From the IMG/VR virus record IMGVR_UViG_3300007234_002215, positions 1-20,392 of that record: a stretch of 20,392 bases of DNA; one strand, written 5' to 3'. The stretch comes from a virus. The notes under the pieces are model-generated. The model was not told where the DNA came from. It saw nothing but the letters and a program-made list of their open reading frames with translations, and did no database searches. Position numbers and translations under genes: made by a program. This document shows, piece by piece, positions 13,849 through 20,067 of this stretch. Each line of letters begins with the position of its first letter. The first letter of the stretch is position 1.

Positions 13849-14319
13849 TCACGAATTGTAAAGCGCATCAATGGCTGCACGAACGTCGCTGCCGTTGAGA
13901 ACCCATCCGTTCCCCGCAACATACAGGATGTCTGCGTGGTCGATGGTGGCGGTTCCCACAGACAGGGTGACCTCTGCGAAGCGCAAGGGGCAGTCAGGGA
14001 GGAATCCTTCGAGGTCCTGTGCCGCCTTGCGGATGGTCCGCAGGTCGTCCTCGGTAAGGTCGTCCACCGTTGGGGGCACATGGTGCTCGGCGTCGTCCCA
14101 GCCAGGAGGGGGCTCCTCACTCGTGAAGTGGAGCCCCGAGCCGTAGCGGGGAACCTGGTAGCCGTTGAACCGGTTGAGGTCCTGCACCTCAATCTTCCGC
14201 CAGGTCTTACCCTTGGCAAAGGGAGCGCGGGGCTTCAGCGTCCGCATCTCCAGGGTACGGACGTACCAGTAGTCGTATGCCTCGGGAGCGTCAGTGTAGC
14301 GGATGTGTACGGTGTCCAT
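13849..14319 (-). CDS. Phage protein of unknown function
   Basis: A 156-residue protein starting at ATG 14319 after GAGGACTGAGAC. It contains an aromatic/basic N-terminal part (YDYWYVRTLEMRTLKPR, KGKTWRKIEVQDLNRF) and an acidic helical middle (DDLTEDDLRTIRKAAQ), and its C-terminus is mixed. No recognised domain. The stop is followed within 8 nt by a perfect hairpin on the coding strand. Confidence 0.7.
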   Translation of the reverse strand: MDTVHIRYTDAPEAYDYWYVRTLEMRTLKPRAPFAKGKTWRKIEVQDLNRFNGYQVPRYGSGLHFTSEEPPPGWDDAEHHVPPTVDDLTEDDLRTIRKAAQDLEGFLPDCPLRFAEVTLSVGTATIDHADILYVAGNGWVLNGSDVRAAIDALYNS

Positions 14320-14322
14320 GTC

Positions 14323-15051
14323 TCAGTCCTCCAGTGCGGCAAGGATGCCGTCGATGATGCGTGTCCAAGCGTGAGCCACAAAGCCCACGGCGAAGTTACG
14401 GTCTGCCCTGGCACAGAGCGGACCCTTGCTGCCGCCACAGTTGGCGCAGGTGATGCGGGCTGACTCGTTGAGCCTGCCTGCCTGGATGAGGCGAGCCGTA
14501 CTCGCAGCAGGACACTCGACGATGCGAGTGCCAGCCTCGGTCGGTCCTGGCTTGCGGGTCTTACTCGGCAGCACAATGACTGCCGGGAGCCCCAAGCTCA
14601 TGGCGTAGTCGACCTGCTTACGAGTCTCGCAGGACACCGACAGCCCTGCTCGGGGCATGGCGTTGAGCCGCTGCAGAACTCGAATGTTGTGGTCGTTCAG
14701 CGGGTAGTGGGTGTAGGTGAAGAACTCCTTACGCCGGCTGGTCGCAGCCTGGACGTAGGCGACACACGCTGCCTCGTCGAGGTGCACCCCGTCGCCTGGC
14801 ATGTCGCCAGCCTGCTGACCACGGACACGCTGCCGAGGAGGCAGGGCCCGCAGCTTACCGAGGAACACCGGGAACGTGTCACCACGCTCGCCCTTGGACA
14901 CCTTGGTCCAGTGGATGTTGAGCTTACCGGCGTTCGGGTAGCACTTGCCCACGAACGGGCAGGTCGGTGGACAGGTTTCCCGGCCTGACGTGGTGACCGC
15001 AATCGGCCCCGTCTTACCGTTGCTGCTGTTAGGTGTGAGATGGTACGGCAT
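14323..15051 (-). CDS. Cys-rich phage protein of the NGKTGPI (DUF7227-like) type
   Basis: A 242-residue protein. The N-terminal string SNGKTGPIAVTTSGRETCPP is typical of a phage protein group with a CPxxCPFxGxCY cluster (here C27, C31, C37), annotated DUF7227 as far as I recall; biochemical role unknown. A second Cys group lies near the end (CANCGGSKGPLC). The Cys pattern could bind an Fe-S cluster or zinc, and the middle (YAMSLGLPAVIVLPSK) suggests an alpha/beta fold. The preceding gap holds three hairpins and a GACACA-type leader. Confidence 0.75.
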   Translation of the reverse strand: MPYHLTPNSSNGKTGPIAVTTSGRETCPPTCPFVGKCYPNAGKLNIHWTKVSKGERGDTFPVFLGKLRALPPRQRVRGQQAGDMPGDGVHLDEAACVAYVQAATSRRKEFFTYTHYPLNDHNIRVLQRLNAMPRAGLSVSCETRKQVDYAMSLGLPAVIVLPSKTRKPGPTEAGTRIVECPAASTARLIQAGRLNESARITCANCGGSKGPLCARADRNFAVGFVAHAWTRIIDGILAALED

Positions 15052-15067
15052 GTGTCCTCTGTGTCGT

Positions 15068-15084
15068 GTGTCGTGTGTCCAGCG
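15068..15084 (-). repeat. 17-nt leader/hairpin repeat, copy 1
   Basis: CGCTGGACACACGACAC on the - strand, upstream of the gene starting at 15051. An exact copy is at 17375-17391. It includes one arm of a CCAGC/GCTGG hairpin followed by the GACAC-type leader. Confidence 0.8.
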
Positions 15085-15141
15085 AGGCTGGCGGCTAGCC
15101 CCGAGGGTCGGGGCTACTCGGCAGCCTCCCCAGAGGGGAGG
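15079..15141 (-). other. Three consecutive GC hairpins between two genes
   Basis: Stems are CCAGC/GCTGG at 15079-15091, AGCCCCGA/TCGGGGCT at 15097-15115 and CCTCCCC/GGGGAGG at 15125-15141. All lie in the 98-nt gap after the TAA at 15150 and before the leader of the gene at 15051. No T-run follows. Confidence 0.75.
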
Positions 15142-15149
15142 GGCTAGGG

Positions 15150-15461
15150 TTAGAAGGGAAGGTCGAAGTCGGGAGGTAGGTGCGGCCCGTACTTGAGCGG
15201 CGGAGCGTTGTGGTGCCAGTCCTGGTCGCCGTAGTAGGCAACCATGTCCGAGTCGAGCACGGAGAAGTACTCGTGCTGCATGTGCCCTGCTCGGGCACAG
15301 TCGACACAGGCTGCAAACAACACGCTACCCAACTGGCAGCGCCATGCCTGCTCTACCTCCTCCAGCGTCTCCGCCAGGGAGTGCAGGAACGACTGCTCCT
15401 GCCACTCCTCTGCTTCCTCTAGCGTCTCGGGCTGCCAAGGTTCCCCGCGCATGTATGCCAT
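15150..15461 (-). CDS. Acidic helical phage protein
   Basis: A 103-residue protein from ATG 15461 behind GGAGGACAC. The N-terminal half is Glu-rich and helical (ETLEEAEEWQEQ, LAETLEEVEQAW). The middle has a Cys/His patch (CVDCARAGHMQH) that could bind zinc (inference). The C-terminus is Pro-rich (HLPPDFDLPF). The longer upstream ORF overlaps the hairpin in 15462-15544 and lacks a good site, so the shorter start is preferred. Family unknown. Confidence 0.7.
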   Translation of the reverse strand: MAYMRGEPWQPETLEEAEEWQEQSFLHSLAETLEEVEQAWRCQLGSVLFAACVDCARAGHMQHEYFSVLDSDMVAYYGDQDWHHNAPPLKYGPHLPPDFDLPF

Positions 15462-15494
15462 GTGTCCTCCGTCGTGTGTCGGTGTGGTCGGGTC

Positions 15495-15524
15495 GACCGG
15501 CAGCAACGTGCTCTGTTGCCGGTC
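15495..15524 (-). other. Bulged hairpin between two genes
   Basis: GACCGG plus CAAC (15495-15500, 15104-type arm at 15504-15507) pair with GTTGCCGGTC (15515-15524), leaving a 3-nt bulge. It lies in the 83-nt gap before the gene starting at 15461. Confidence 0.65.
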
Positions 15525-15544
15525 GGTCGGCCCGTCAAAGTTTG

Positions 15545-16087
15545 TCATCCGCCGGTTGGACGGTGCAAACGGAGGAGGTCGCGGCGCGTCTCCCGCTGCC
15601 TCCACGCCGCCTCGTCGGCGTCTGTCCAGCCCTCGACCCTCTGGCCGAGACGAACATAGGGCAGCCCCGCTGTAGGCTGCCCGTCGAAGGTAAAGCTGCT
15701 CCCCTTGTACGGGTTGTAGCTGACCTTACGGCCATCGAAGTTGAGCCAGTGGGGGACGAGGCCCCACTTGACGTTCCCAATGGCGTAGGCATGGACGTTC
15801 TTACGTCCCTCCGCAATCACCTTGAGGCGCTTTGCCTCGTCGACCTTGAAGGTCACGTCCCGCAGGGTGATGCGGGTAGCGTATGCCACAACGAGCCAAC
15901 GCTTGCGGCCGTCCTTGCGGCCCTGGTTGGTGTACTGCTGGACCGAGTACACAGGCCGCTCGGTCGTCCCTCGGTTGAGGTTCCTGTACACTCGGCACAG
16001 GGCGTGTGAGTCGAGGTGCCGGCCCTTGTAGGTCACCATGCCAGCGATACCGCTGGCGAAGAAGTCCTTGAACGAGACGAAAGCCAT
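15545..16087 (-). CDS. Basic phage protein of unknown function
   Basis: A 180-residue basic protein from ATG 16087, with GGAGGTGAGTG at the end of the upstream gene as ribosome site; a GTG three bases earlier is the alternative. The sequence is rich in Arg, Lys, Tyr and Trp (GRKDGRKRWLVVAYATRITL, KWGLVPHWLNFDGR), with likely beta strands, suggesting a nucleic-acid-binding fold (inference). The upstream stop and this start overlap (TGATG). Confidence 0.75.
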   Translation of the reverse strand: MAFVSFKDFFASGIAGMVTYKGRHLDSHALCRVYRNLNRGTTERPVYSVQQYTNQGRKDGRKRWLVVAYATRITLRDVTFKVDEAKRLKVIAEGRKNVHAYAIGNVKWGLVPHWLNFDGRKVSYNPYKGSSFTFDGQPTAGLPYVRLGQRVEGWTDADEAAWRQRETRRDLLRLHRPTGG

Positions 16088-16563
16088 CACTCACCTCCAT
16101 AGGGGATGCGCTCCCAGATGGTTCCCTTGCTTCGTGAATACCCAACGGGACGGAAGCGGTGCTTGTCCAGACGGCGCTCGCCGTCAGCGTTGAGGACGTA
16201 AACCAGGATGGTGTCGTCCTCGACGTTGACCTCCACGATGCGGGCTTCCCGGCTGTACAGAAACATCACGTCGCGGAAGCAAGCGAGAGGCAAGGAGTCG
16301 ACCCCGATGCCCCCTACTACCTCGGGGTACGCGCTCCTCGTCATGTAGTAGCTTCCGTCGGGCTTCTCGCCCCACGTGAAGACTGTCTCGGCGACCCTCG
16401 GGCCGTTCAGCTGCACTGCCTGGCGTACTGCTACGCCTGGCCTGGGAGGCTCCATTGTCGCCCCCCTCGTCGGCAGGAGGGACTTGATGGGGTTGGGTTC
16501 TGCTCCTCCGCAGGATTCGACGATGTCGTCGAGTGCGTCGAGGATGAAGTGCGATGACATCAT
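16087..16563 (-). CDS. Phage protein of unknown function
   Basis: A 158-residue protein beginning with two adjacent ATGs (16563, 16560), behind the leader GACACAGGACACAGACA. It has an acidic N-terminal helix (ILDALDDIVESCGG), a Pro/Arg-rich linker and a beta-rich C-terminal half (RIVEVNVEDDTILVYVLNADGE). No motif recognised. It is encoded immediately after a 31-residue membrane-type ORF whose stop codon is embedded in its leader. Confidence 0.75.
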   Translation of the reverse strand: MMSSHFILDALDDIVESCGGAEPNPIKSLLPTRGATMEPPRPGVAVRQAVQLNGPRVAETVFTWGEKPDGSYYMTRSAYPEVVGGIGVDSLPLACFRDVMFLYSREARIVEVNVEDDTILVYVLNADGERRLDKHRFRPVGYSRSKGTIWERIPYGGE

Positions 16564-16564
16564 T

Positions 16565-16580
16565 GTCTGTGTCCTGTGTC
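16565..16580 (-). repeat. 16-nt leader repeat, copy 2
   Basis: The same 16-mer as at 8558-8573. It lies 1 nt before the ATG at 16563 and overlaps the TAG stop of the 31-residue ORF, so stop and ribosome site of successive genes share bases. Confidence 0.85.
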
Positions 16581-16675
16581 TAGTTGTTGAAGTAGAGGTA
16601 GAGGAAGGCAGCGAAGGGGGCAGCGTTAGCCACCATCTCCACCACCGGTCCCCAGCAAGCGAGGAGGTCGTACAT
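16580..16675 (-). CDS. 31-residue small membrane-type protein
   Basis: A short ORF (MYDLLACWGP, then VVEMVANAAPFAAFLYLYF) ending in TAG. The ATG at 16675 overlaps the RadC-like stop by one base (TGATG), with GGAGGCCTG as a good ribosome site. Residues about 4-29 are mostly hydrophobic and could form a single membrane helix. This coupling and the strong site argue for a real gene despite its size. Function unknown. The first codons (TGATGTACGACCTC) are repeated at 17167-17181. Confidence 0.6.
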   Translation of the reverse strand: MYDLLACWGPVVEMVANAAPFAAFLYLYFNN

Positions 16676-16678
16676 CAG
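16664..16678 (-). repeat. 15-nt stop/start repeat, copy A
   Basis: CTGATGTACGACCTC on the - strand contains the RadC-like stop and the ATG of the 31-residue ORF. An exact copy lies at 17167-17181. Confidence 0.8.
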
Positions 16679-17136
16679 GCCTCCACGCGGCGGTAGTCGT
16701 TCTCGGTCACGACGACGTGATCCAACAGCATTAGCCCCACCGTCTCGGCTGCCTGGCGTAGCCGCCGAGTGACTTCCCGGTCTTGACGGGACGGCGTGGG
16801 GTCGCCGCTTGGGTGGTTGTGTGCCAGGGCAAAGGCATAGCAGGGCTTCTGCCGCGTCAGGACCCAGCGCAACACAGCACGTGGGCAGACGATGGTCTGG
16901 CAGTCGTTGCCGATGCTGACTACCGCCGCATCGACGACAGCATGACGCCGGTTCAGGGCGACAACGGCTAGACGCTCCGTGTCGCCGAGTACCAGAGGCC
17001 GCACGACCTCCGCTACGCACTCTGGTGTGGTCACCCTCCCAGTCTCGGCAGGGGCTTCCATCACTCGGAGCAGCCTCTCTGCTGCCTCTGGGTCAGCCGC
17101 TAGCAGCTGACGGAAACGGGTTGTCGGTGTTGGCAT
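16675..17136 (-). CDS. radC-like: RadC-like JAMM-domain protein
   Basis: A 153-residue protein from ATG 17136, preceded by AGGACACAGAC. It has the JAB1/MPN/JAMM signature: general-base Glu (E54 in GDTERLAVV) and AHNHPSGDPTPSRQD with H106, H108 and D119. This is the RadC-family (UPF0758) core; the N-terminal helix-hairpin domain of bacterial RadC is mostly replaced by a short helical region (about 7-45). RadC proteins are predicted metallopeptidases of unknown substrate, often found on phages and mobile elements. An in-frame ATG at 17178 (MYDLITH) overlapping the upstream stop is possible but lacks a ribosome site. Confidence 0.88.
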   Translation of the reverse strand: MPTPTTRFRQLLAADPEAAERLLRVMEAPAETGRVTTPECVAEVVRPLVLGDTERLAVVALNRRHAVVDAAVVSIGNDCQTIVCPRAVLRWVLTRQKPCYAFALAHNHPSGDPTPSRQDREVTRRLRQAAETVGLMLLDHVVVTENDYRRVEA

Positions 17137-17152
17137 GTCTGTGTCCTGTGTC
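17137..17152 (-). repeat. 16-nt leader repeat, copy 3 (RadC-like gene)
   Basis: The same 16-mer, immediately before ATG 17136. The match with copy 2 continues for 4 more bases with one difference (AACY flank). Confidence 0.85.
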
Positions 17153-17166
17153 TGGTTGTGGGTGAT

Positions 17167-17181
17167 GAGGTCGTACATCAG
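17167..17181 (-). repeat. 15-nt stop/start repeat, copy B
   Basis: An exact copy of 16664-16678, spanning the stop of the 59-residue basic protein and an in-frame ATG (17178) upstream of the RadC-like start. Confidence 0.8.
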
Positions 17182-17357
17182 AAGCACTTGATGAAGCCAC
17201 GGACCCCATCTGCCGTGGTGAAGTAGAAGTTCTCCTCACCGCACTCACCATCAGCGAGCCAGCCAAGGGTTGGCAGGTCAGCCAACTCGTACTGAACAAT
17301 GGTTCGCTTTGGCTTGATGTACTTCGGCTTGGTGCGCTTGGTACGCTTGGTGCGCAT
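17178..17357 (-). CDS. 59-residue basic phage protein
   Basis: A small gene from ATG 17357 to TGA at 17178-17180, with the leader AAAGGACACAAC before the ATG. The N-terminus is a tandem Arg-Thr-Lys repeat (RTKRTKRTKPKY), encoded by near-identical 9-nt units. The rest is mixed (ADLPTLGWLADGECGEENFY, FTTADGVRGFIKCF) and not low-complexity, which supports coding. The basic start may bind DNA or RNA (inference). It is coupled to the RadC-like ORF through TGATG. Family unknown. Confidence 0.7.
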   Translation of the reverse strand: MRTKRTKRTKPKYIKPKRTIVQYELADLPTLGWLADGECGEENFYFTTADGVRGFIKCF

Positions 17358-17374
17358 GTTGTGTCCTTTGTGTT

Positions 17375-17391
17375 GTGTCGTGTGTCCAGCG
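17375..17391 (-). repeat. 17-nt leader/hairpin repeat, copy 2
   Basis: An exact copy of 15068-15084, upstream of the gene starting at 17357, again combining a CCAGC hairpin arm with the GACAC leader. Confidence 0.8.
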
Positions 17392-17519
17392 GGATGCTGG
17401 CTACCAGAGCGAGTGTGTCGCCCTGTTAGTCAGAGCCCCGATGGAGCCCGGGGTAGCTAGCGGAGGAGCGAGAGTAGAACTCCACTAGCAACCCCGGAAC
17501 TCGGTCGACTAGGCCGGGG
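17386..17519 (-). other. Four hairpins in a row after the DUF932-like gene
   Basis: Stems are CCAGC/GCTGG (17386-17400), GCCCCG/CGGGGT (17435-17454), GCTAGcGGAG/CTCCaCTAGC (17456-17489, one mismatch) and CCCCGG/CCGGGG (17492-17519, spanning the stop codon). The 151-nt gap contains no convincing gene. Confidence 0.7.
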
Positions 17520-19176
17520 AGAGAGCCAGTGCCGGCAGCAGTTCCCTGCCGACGTACTCCTCCGTCTCGAACTGCTCAAGCTGGTTGAGGAAGCGGGACT
17601 CGTGAGCAGCCCGAGTGATGGCATTGATGCCATCGTAGACAGAGTCACCGGGCTGCTTGTTGTAGGCGTCGAGCAGCACCTGGGGCAGGGCTGCTGCACT
17701 AAGGGCCTTCTCCATCGGAGAGCCCTTAGCCAGGGCAGCCAGAGCCTCACCCGGCGTCTTGCCGTACAGCGCCAGGGGCTTCTGCTTGAGGATGCCCCAG
17801 TACTCGCCGATGGTACGAGCCCCGGACTCCAGGTGGTCCATGTCGGACCTGACCGCCGCAATCACCTTGCGGTACGCCTTGATGTCAGCGGCCCTCTTGG
17901 TGGTGCTGTAGGAGCTTGAGTGGCGCATGGCCTTCTGCTTGTCCCCGGCAGGGTGCGCCGTCATCGTGCAATTGATGCAGATGATCTGCACAATGAAACC
18001 ACCGTGACGGTACGAACGCCAGCCAGCATCGTTGGTGCTGACCTTGGTACCGAACTCAATCGGGTCACCGACGGCGAAGTCGAAGTCAGGGGGAGCAGCG
18101 TACCGCAGGGCGATGGTGGCGTCCCCCGTCTCCTGGTTGTAGGACCAGTCGACATGAACATCCTTGATGCCCCGACGCTTCAACTCCTCGATGTGAGCGT
18201 GCGCCACAATGTGGGCGTCCATCGGCAGGTACTTACGGCTGTTCGCACGGTACAGCTGAGGGATACCGTCGATGATGCGAGTCCCGAACTGGAACTGCCG
18301 AGCCTCCTTCCCCTTGCCCGACGTGGGGAACCGACGGTAGCGGGCCAGCGCATCGTTGACGTAGGTGGCGATGGTGTCCGGGGAGCAGGCCCGGATGCAG
18401 GGCTCGCTGAAGGGAACCACCTTGTGATGCCGGGACAGGAACTGCCAGAGGCAACGGGGCTCCACTGCGTAGTGCTTGCCGTTGACCTTCATGATGCCAG
18501 GCTCGTAGCTGATGTTGGCGACATCAGCGTTGACCAGGTTCCGCTGCTCCCCGGACACCATGCGAATCAGAGCAGGAAGCCCGTCCTTCTCGGCCAGTGC
18601 CATAGGCAGCTTGGACACTTCTAGGCTACGGTTCCGGGCGACCTGCTTGCCGCTTTCCAGCATCTCGGTACCCGGTGGGTACCACGTCTTGTCGGTGAGG
18701 TTGACTGCCCAGCCGTCGTTGTTCAGGTTGGCCTGGAGTTGTGCGATACCCTCGGCCTTGTGACGGTGGATGGTCTTACCTGCCACGGGGGCAGGCTCGT
18801 CGAAGCCAGGGCCGGTGATGTTCTTCACGTCCAGCTTGTCTTCCAGGGCTTCCGTAGCCGCCTCCAGGCGGTCCAGCACCTCGTCCTCCTCCTCCTCGTC
18901 CTGCGGCTCGGGGCGGTACCACCCCTCGGGCAGACGCCCCAGGGCAGAGATGGTGTACTTGTCCGCGTCGGGGCGACGGGACACAGCGGCAGTGGCCTGG
19001 TTCCAGACGTTGCGCTCCGTGTAGGCCCTGACGAGCCCGTCGGGGAACAAGATCGTGCAGAGGAACGGGACGTAGATCTCCCGTGGATAATCCAGGCGCC
19101 TGGGAGGGGCGTCGACCTCCCGCCAGGTGCTGCTCTCGGTAGTGCCCATGTTGGGCGTCACGACGTACTTCTTCAT
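17509..19176 (-). CDS. DUF932-like phage/plasmid protein
   Basis: A 555-residue protein from ATG 19176 (GGAGCAACC site). The C-terminal part (about 370-440) has the DUF932-like pattern in which a Gly-rich strand is followed by (I/L)CxN and an RHS box: HGGFIVQIICINCTMTAHP then KAMRHSSSY. An Asp/Glu-rich region (QDEEEEDEV) lies near residue 90. DUF932 proteins are common on phages and plasmids; function is unknown, and a role in DNA metabolism is suspected. A GTG at 19221 with strong AGGAGG is in frame and would add 15 residues of Asp-Thr repeat; it is the main alternative start. Confidence 0.75.
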   Translation of the reverse strand: MKKYVVTPNMGTTESSTWREVDAPPRRLDYPREIYVPFLCTILFPDGLVRAYTERNVWNQATAAVSRRPDADKYTISALGRLPEGWYRPEPQDEEEEDEVLDRLEAATEALEDKLDVKNITGPGFDEPAPVAGKTIHRHKAEGIAQLQANLNNDGWAVNLTDKTWYPPGTEMLESGKQVARNRSLEVSKLPMALAEKDGLPALIRMVSGEQRNLVNADVANISYEPGIMKVNGKHYAVEPRCLWQFLSRHHKVVPFSEPCIRACSPDTIATYVNDALARYRRFPTSGKGKEARQFQFGTRIIDGIPQLYRANSRKYLPMDAHIVAHAHIEELKRRGIKDVHVDWSYNQETGDATIALRYAAPPDFDFAVGDPIEFGTKVSTNDAGWRSYRHGGFIVQIICINCTMTAHPAGDKQKAMRHSSSYSTTKRAADIKAYRKVIAAVRSDMDHLESGARTIGEYWGILKQKPLALYGKTPGEALAALAKGSPMEKALSAAALPQVLLDAYNKQPGDSVYDGINAITRAAHESRFLNQLEQFETEEYVGRELLPALALSPA

Positions 19177-19186
19177 GGTTGCTCCG

Positions 19187-19210
19187 GTGTCAGTGTCAGT
19201 GTCAGTGTCA
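19187..19210 (-). repeat. Four tandem 6-nt repeats upstream of the DUF932-like start
   Basis: (GTGTCA)x4 on the + strand, read as TGACAC repeats on the - strand, just before ATG 19176. If the GTG at 19221 is used, the repeat encodes Asp-Thr repeats. Confidence 0.85.
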
Positions 19211-19298
19211 GTAGTGTCCACGGTGCCTCCTGTCGCCGAGGGCTGCTCCCGGCACCCCCATCCTGAACTAGCCCGGGGGGCGGTTCAAGTCGTTCGAT

Positions 19299-19359
19299 GT
19301 CACGATCGCCGATTCCGGGCGAAACTGCGTTTTCGGCGAGCCGAGGCCGCGATTGTGAC
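19299..19359. promoter_or_regulatory. 11-bp inverted repeat upstream of the DUF932-like gene
   Basis: GTCACGATCGC (19299-19309) and GCGATTGTGAC (19349-19359) are complementary with one G/T mismatch and a 39-nt spacer. It lies about 120 nt before the DUF932-like start, so it is a plausible operator pair or cruciform. Confidence 0.4.
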
Positions 19360-19690
19360 GAAATTTGACACAAATCGGGCCGAGCCTCGCGCGACTATTT
19401 AGTCCCCCAGCAACTAGGTAGGTACCACATAAGTTTGGTAGGGGGGCTGTAGAGGGGGAAAGCTAACGGGGGGAGGGGGGATATCAGCGATTCTGTCGCG
19501 CTGTGTAACGCGGCGTACGTACCCATGCTACAACTTAGCCTAAGCGATTACCCAGTTAGCTCCTCCCTAACCGGGCGCACCGCTACGTTAAGTAGCACCG
19601 GGGCTACCACCCCCCACCCTAACTCCCCTACGACTTACCCCCCCCCTACGTACCCCCACCCGACCGCCCCCCGGTGCAGCACGGGCCGGG

Positions 19691-19712
19691 CTATCATGTG
19701 TGCCGGTGATAG
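19691..19712. promoter_or_regulatory. CTATCA-N10-TGATAG inverted repeat, candidate operator
   Basis: A perfect 6-bp inverted repeat with a 10-nt spacer, echoed by a second CTATCA...TGATAG pair at 19742-19773. The repeated half-sites in a non-coding region suggest a dimeric repressor site; the binding protein is unknown (the HTH protein at 11201-11377 is one candidate). Confidence 0.4.
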
Positions 19713-19741
19713 TCTGCCTCCCCCCTGCCCTCTCGCTCTTT

Positions 19742-19773
19742 CTATCATGCGCTAGCTAGTGATATAGTGATAG
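19742..19773. promoter_or_regulatory. Second CTATCA/TGATAG pair, candidate operator
   Basis: CTATCA at 19742-19747 and TGATAG at 19768-19773, with an extra AGTGATA direct repeat between and an internal GCTAGC palindrome. The same half-site as at 19691-19712. Confidence 0.4.
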
Positions 19774-19833
19774 GGCGCACCCCTGCGCCTGCCTGGCAGT
19801 GCAGGCCACGTAGCGGCCCCAAGACGCAGCAAA

Positions 19834-19859
19834 GCCCCGCCAGCGGGTGCCAGCGGGGC
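19834..19859 (-). terminator. Probable Rho-independent-type terminator
   Basis: On the - strand GCCCCGC and GCGGGGC form a 7-bp stem followed by TTTGCTGCGTCTT. It begins 5 nt after the TAG of the 59-residue gene. The T-run is short, so termination strength is uncertain. Confidence 0.5.
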
Positions 19860-19864
19860 GTCGG

Positions 19865-20044
19865 CTACGCGCCGCTCCGAGAGTAGTACTCGTGCGGCGC
19901 AGGTCCGAACCGCGCAATCCAAGTGACCCAAGGCCACTCGGGGCTCGCAAGTAGGATGTACACATCCACCTGCTTACCTCGGTACTCCTGGCGGCCAAAG
20001 AACAAACAGTCCTCGTCGTCAGGGTGCTGCCAACGTGGTTTCAT
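19865..20044 (-). CDS. 59-residue acidic/aromatic phage protein
   Basis: A small gene starting at ATG 20044 with a strong AGAGGAGAGAGAGA site and ending in TAG at 19865. The protein has an acidic N-terminus (HPDDEDC) and a Trp/Tyr-rich second half (SPEWPWVTWIARFGP, HEYYSRS). Normal composition, a good start signal and a hairpin with a T-run just downstream support it as real. The family is unknown. The other frames here are less convincing. Confidence 0.75.
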   Translation of the reverse strand: MKPRWQHPDDEDCLFFGRQEYRGKQVDVYILLASPEWPWVTWIARFGPAPHEYYSRSGA

Positions 20045-20067
20045 TCTCTCTCTCCTCTGTCGTGTGT

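Larger units (their letters stand above)
19177..19864. other. 688-nt structured non-coding region, candidate origin/control region
   Basis: I find no convincing gene here on either strand. It contains an 11-bp inverted repeat (GTCACRATCGC type) at 19299-19309/19349-19359, a TCGGC/GCCGA hairpin at 19333-19344, a G-run block (19441-19480) and a C-run block (19610-19672). It also holds CTTAG-C-CTAAG (19534-19544), a GTACGTAC palindrome (19515-19522), CTATCA/TGATAG pairs (19691-19712, 19742-19773), a GGCGCA/TGCGCC hairpin (19774-19789) and the terminator at 19834-19859. Composition differs sharply from the coding parts. Candidate roles are replication origin, promoter/operator cluster or genome-end signal. 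Confidence 0.65.

Noticed and set aside
17412-17485. 19-codon ORF from GTG in the 17358-17508 gap
   Set aside because: No ribosome site, lies in strong hairpins and is too short to support.
19365-19401. TTGACA...TATTTA promoter on the + strand
   Set aside because: The spacer is about 25 nt and no + strand gene follows; probably chance.
19756-19998. 80-codon - strand ORF near the right end
   Set aside because: It runs through the terminator hairpin and has atypical Arg/Ser-rich composition; the overlapping 59-residue frame has the ribosome site.
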